Source: Prochilodus magdalenae (Eukaryota; Chordata; Actinopteri; Characiformes; Prochilodontidae). From it: 64,000 nucleotides of DNA. Below, one piece after another: positions 38,401-41,512 of this stretch. The stretch's first letter is position 1. Each line of letters starts with the position of its first letter. The position numbers and the translations under genes are program-made. Location of the stretch: the NCBI GenBank assembly GCA_024036415.1, contig JAMWET010005514.1:92501-156500 (forward strand), in the 5' to 3' direction. The notes under the pieces were generated by a model, which was given only the letters and a program-made list of their open reading frames with translations, was not told the DNA's origin and ran no database searches.

Positions 38401-40740
38401 TCAAGACCCAGACATTTAGTAGTCGAGTCCAATTTAGGTAGAGACCGAGATCAGACGGAGACTGCTTGTTACTCCAAGTCATATCCTTACACTTTTACTG
38501 GTGTTGTAGTCAAGGCCGCTACATCCAAGTCAATACAGAGACCAGGACATGTTAAGTCCAAATCGAGACCAAGACCTTTAGTAGTCCAGTCCAATTTAGG
38601 TCCAGACCGAGATCAGACCGAGACCTCTCACTAAGCCTAGTCATATCCTTATGCTTGTACTGGTGTTGTAATCAAGAGCGCTACATCCAAGTCCAAGTCA
38701 ATACCGAGACCAGGACATGTTAAGTCCAAATCAAGACCAAGACATTTAGTAGTCGAGTCCAATTTAGGTTGAGACCGAGATCAGACCGAGACTGCTCACT
38801 AAGTCATATCCTTATACTTGTACTGGTGTTGTAGTCAAGAGCGCTACATCTAAGTCAATACAGAGACGAGGACATGTTAAGTCCAAATCAAGACCAAGAC
38901 ATTTAGTAGTCGAGTTCAATTTAGGTTGAGACCGAGATCAGACCGAGACTGCTCACTAAGTCATATCCTTATACTTGTACTGGTGTTGTAGTCAAGACCG
39001 CTACATCCAAGTCCAAGTCAATACAGAGACGAGGACATGTTAAGTCCAAATCAAGACCAAGACATTTAGTAGTCCAGTCCAATTTAGGTCCAGACCGAGA
39101 TCAGACCGAGACTGATCATTACGGTCTTGAGACTGGTAACATAATTGTACCATACTTAATTCAAATGATAAATTTTACAGTTACGGGAAAAATGGGAGTT
39201 CTGCTCCGGTTTGGGCATCAGCAGCACTGTCGGCACTTGGGGCTCATGCAGGTGCTGGCCTTGTACTGCCTCTTGCAGCCCCTGTCAGCATCACCCACGT
39301 CCTCTCGTTATAGGTCGTGAGAGGTCCATGCTCGTTGGCGATGCCCCATGAATGTCAGAACGACCTGTAGTTCAGTCTATATAGTCATAAAAAGTTCTTT
39401 GAGTGTTCCTGGTTCTATGTTGGTTTAACTAAAGAACCTTTTAAAGAACGTCTCTAAAAGTGCATGGCGCGGAGGAGATCAAGAAGGAGGAACACGGAGG
39501 GCGTCTGGTTTACCTTATGTTCTTCAGCCGCAGCACGGAGTTGTCCTTTTTCAGTGAGCTTTGCTTAATCTGTGGGTTTCTAATCTGTGAAGGACAGGAG
39601 AGCTTTCAGTGGAATACCAGCCCCCACTGAGAGGGATTTGTGAAGGAATGTCAAACTTCTCAGATACAGAACTGTAAAATGCAAAAAACCTGAAATTCCA
39701 CACATCATCATCAAAATAGCTGCACCCAGAAGGAATCAACTGACAGGAAGGAAACTTGGTGGGTAGGTTGAACATGTAACATAAGCAAGGACGGGTCTTA
39801 TCTCTGTACCTGACTGACCCAACAGCCATGACTACACACATCCAGCGAGCAGTGGTGTCCTACATGAGTCCTCCTGTTAGTGCTGCACCATTGGCAGACG
39901 GCTGCACCACGCAGGACTACATGCACACAGACCGTTACCACGACTGTCCTTAACACCACGGCACCGTCACCAAAGACTGCAGTGGTGTCGTACCAGACTG
40001 TCATGGAGTGACTCAGAATGGCAGCGGGTCATCTTCAGTGACGAGTCCCGCTTTAGTCTTGGTGAAGATGCCCAACGAATCCGTGTGTGGACGAACCGTG
40101 GTCAGCACCAAGACGGACGGTTTGTTGTCACACACCCAGAAGACCTAGTCTCACTCCACGTCCACCCCTACTGCACCATCTGCAGGAACTGTGTGAGGAT
40201 GTTCAAGCTGCATGGGATGGATTATCACAGGACACCATTAGGAACCTCTACAGCTCCATACCGAGACGTCTGGCGTGTTGGGTTAGCAAACACGGCGGCC
40301 CGACTCCACCATACTGAGAGACAGACTTCTGTATGTGTAGCTCAATAAATATTGATCATATCAGTCTAAATTCATCATCAGTTATTGATCCTGGTCACCT
40401 TTATCCTCCTTCCCAACAGCACCGCACTCCCACACCTCCTTCTGGGTGCAGCTGTTCTTTGATGGTGATGTGTTTCTCCATGTAATTCCGAGGTGAATGT
40501 CAGAGAGGAAATGGGTTAGGTTAAACATACTGAAGACGTACCCTTAAAAGCCTATCTGGGCAGCCTGGGAGGACATCGATGTCAACCACACAGTCGAACG
40601 CCAGCTGGCTGCCAGCGGACGAGGGTCCTTTCAGGGAGCTGGTGATGGTCGTGCTGTACCTGTACGTGTGCCTCTGTCCCTTCGGCGTATTCATCCGCAC
40701 TGAAACCGTCAGAAGACCTGATCTAATAACCGTTTACAAG

Positions 40741-40819
<79 letters not shown>

Positions 40820-40823
40820 CATA

Positions 40824-40870
<47 letters not shown>

Positions 40871-40911
40871 GTATCCATATATCTATCTATCTATCTATCT
40901 ATCTATCCATA

Positions 40912-40970
<59 letters not shown>

Positions 40971-40979
40971 GTATCCATA

Positions 40980-41031
<52 letters not shown>

Positions 41032-41060
41032 CATCCATCCATCCATCCATCCATCCATCC

Positions 41061-41112
<52 letters not shown>

Positions 41113-41135
41113 GTCCATCTATCTATCTATCTCTC

Positions 41136-41192
<57 letters not shown>

Positions 41193-41234
41193 TCACCTGC
41201 CTATCCATCCATCCATCCATCCATCCATCCATCC

Positions 41235-41316
<82 letters not shown>

Positions 41317-41354
41317 TCACCTGCCTATCTATCCAGCCATCCATCCATCCATCC

Positions 41355-41413
<59 letters not shown>

Positions 41414-41466
41414 CAACTATCTATTCACCTGCCTATCCATCCATCCATCCATCCATCCATCCATCC

Positions 41467-41512
<46 letters not shown>

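Noticed and set aside
40423..40480. Possible LLTP exon between exons 3 and 4
   Set aside because: The sequence is the right terminal repeat of the Tc1-like element E1, repeated at 58.0 and 63.8 kb.
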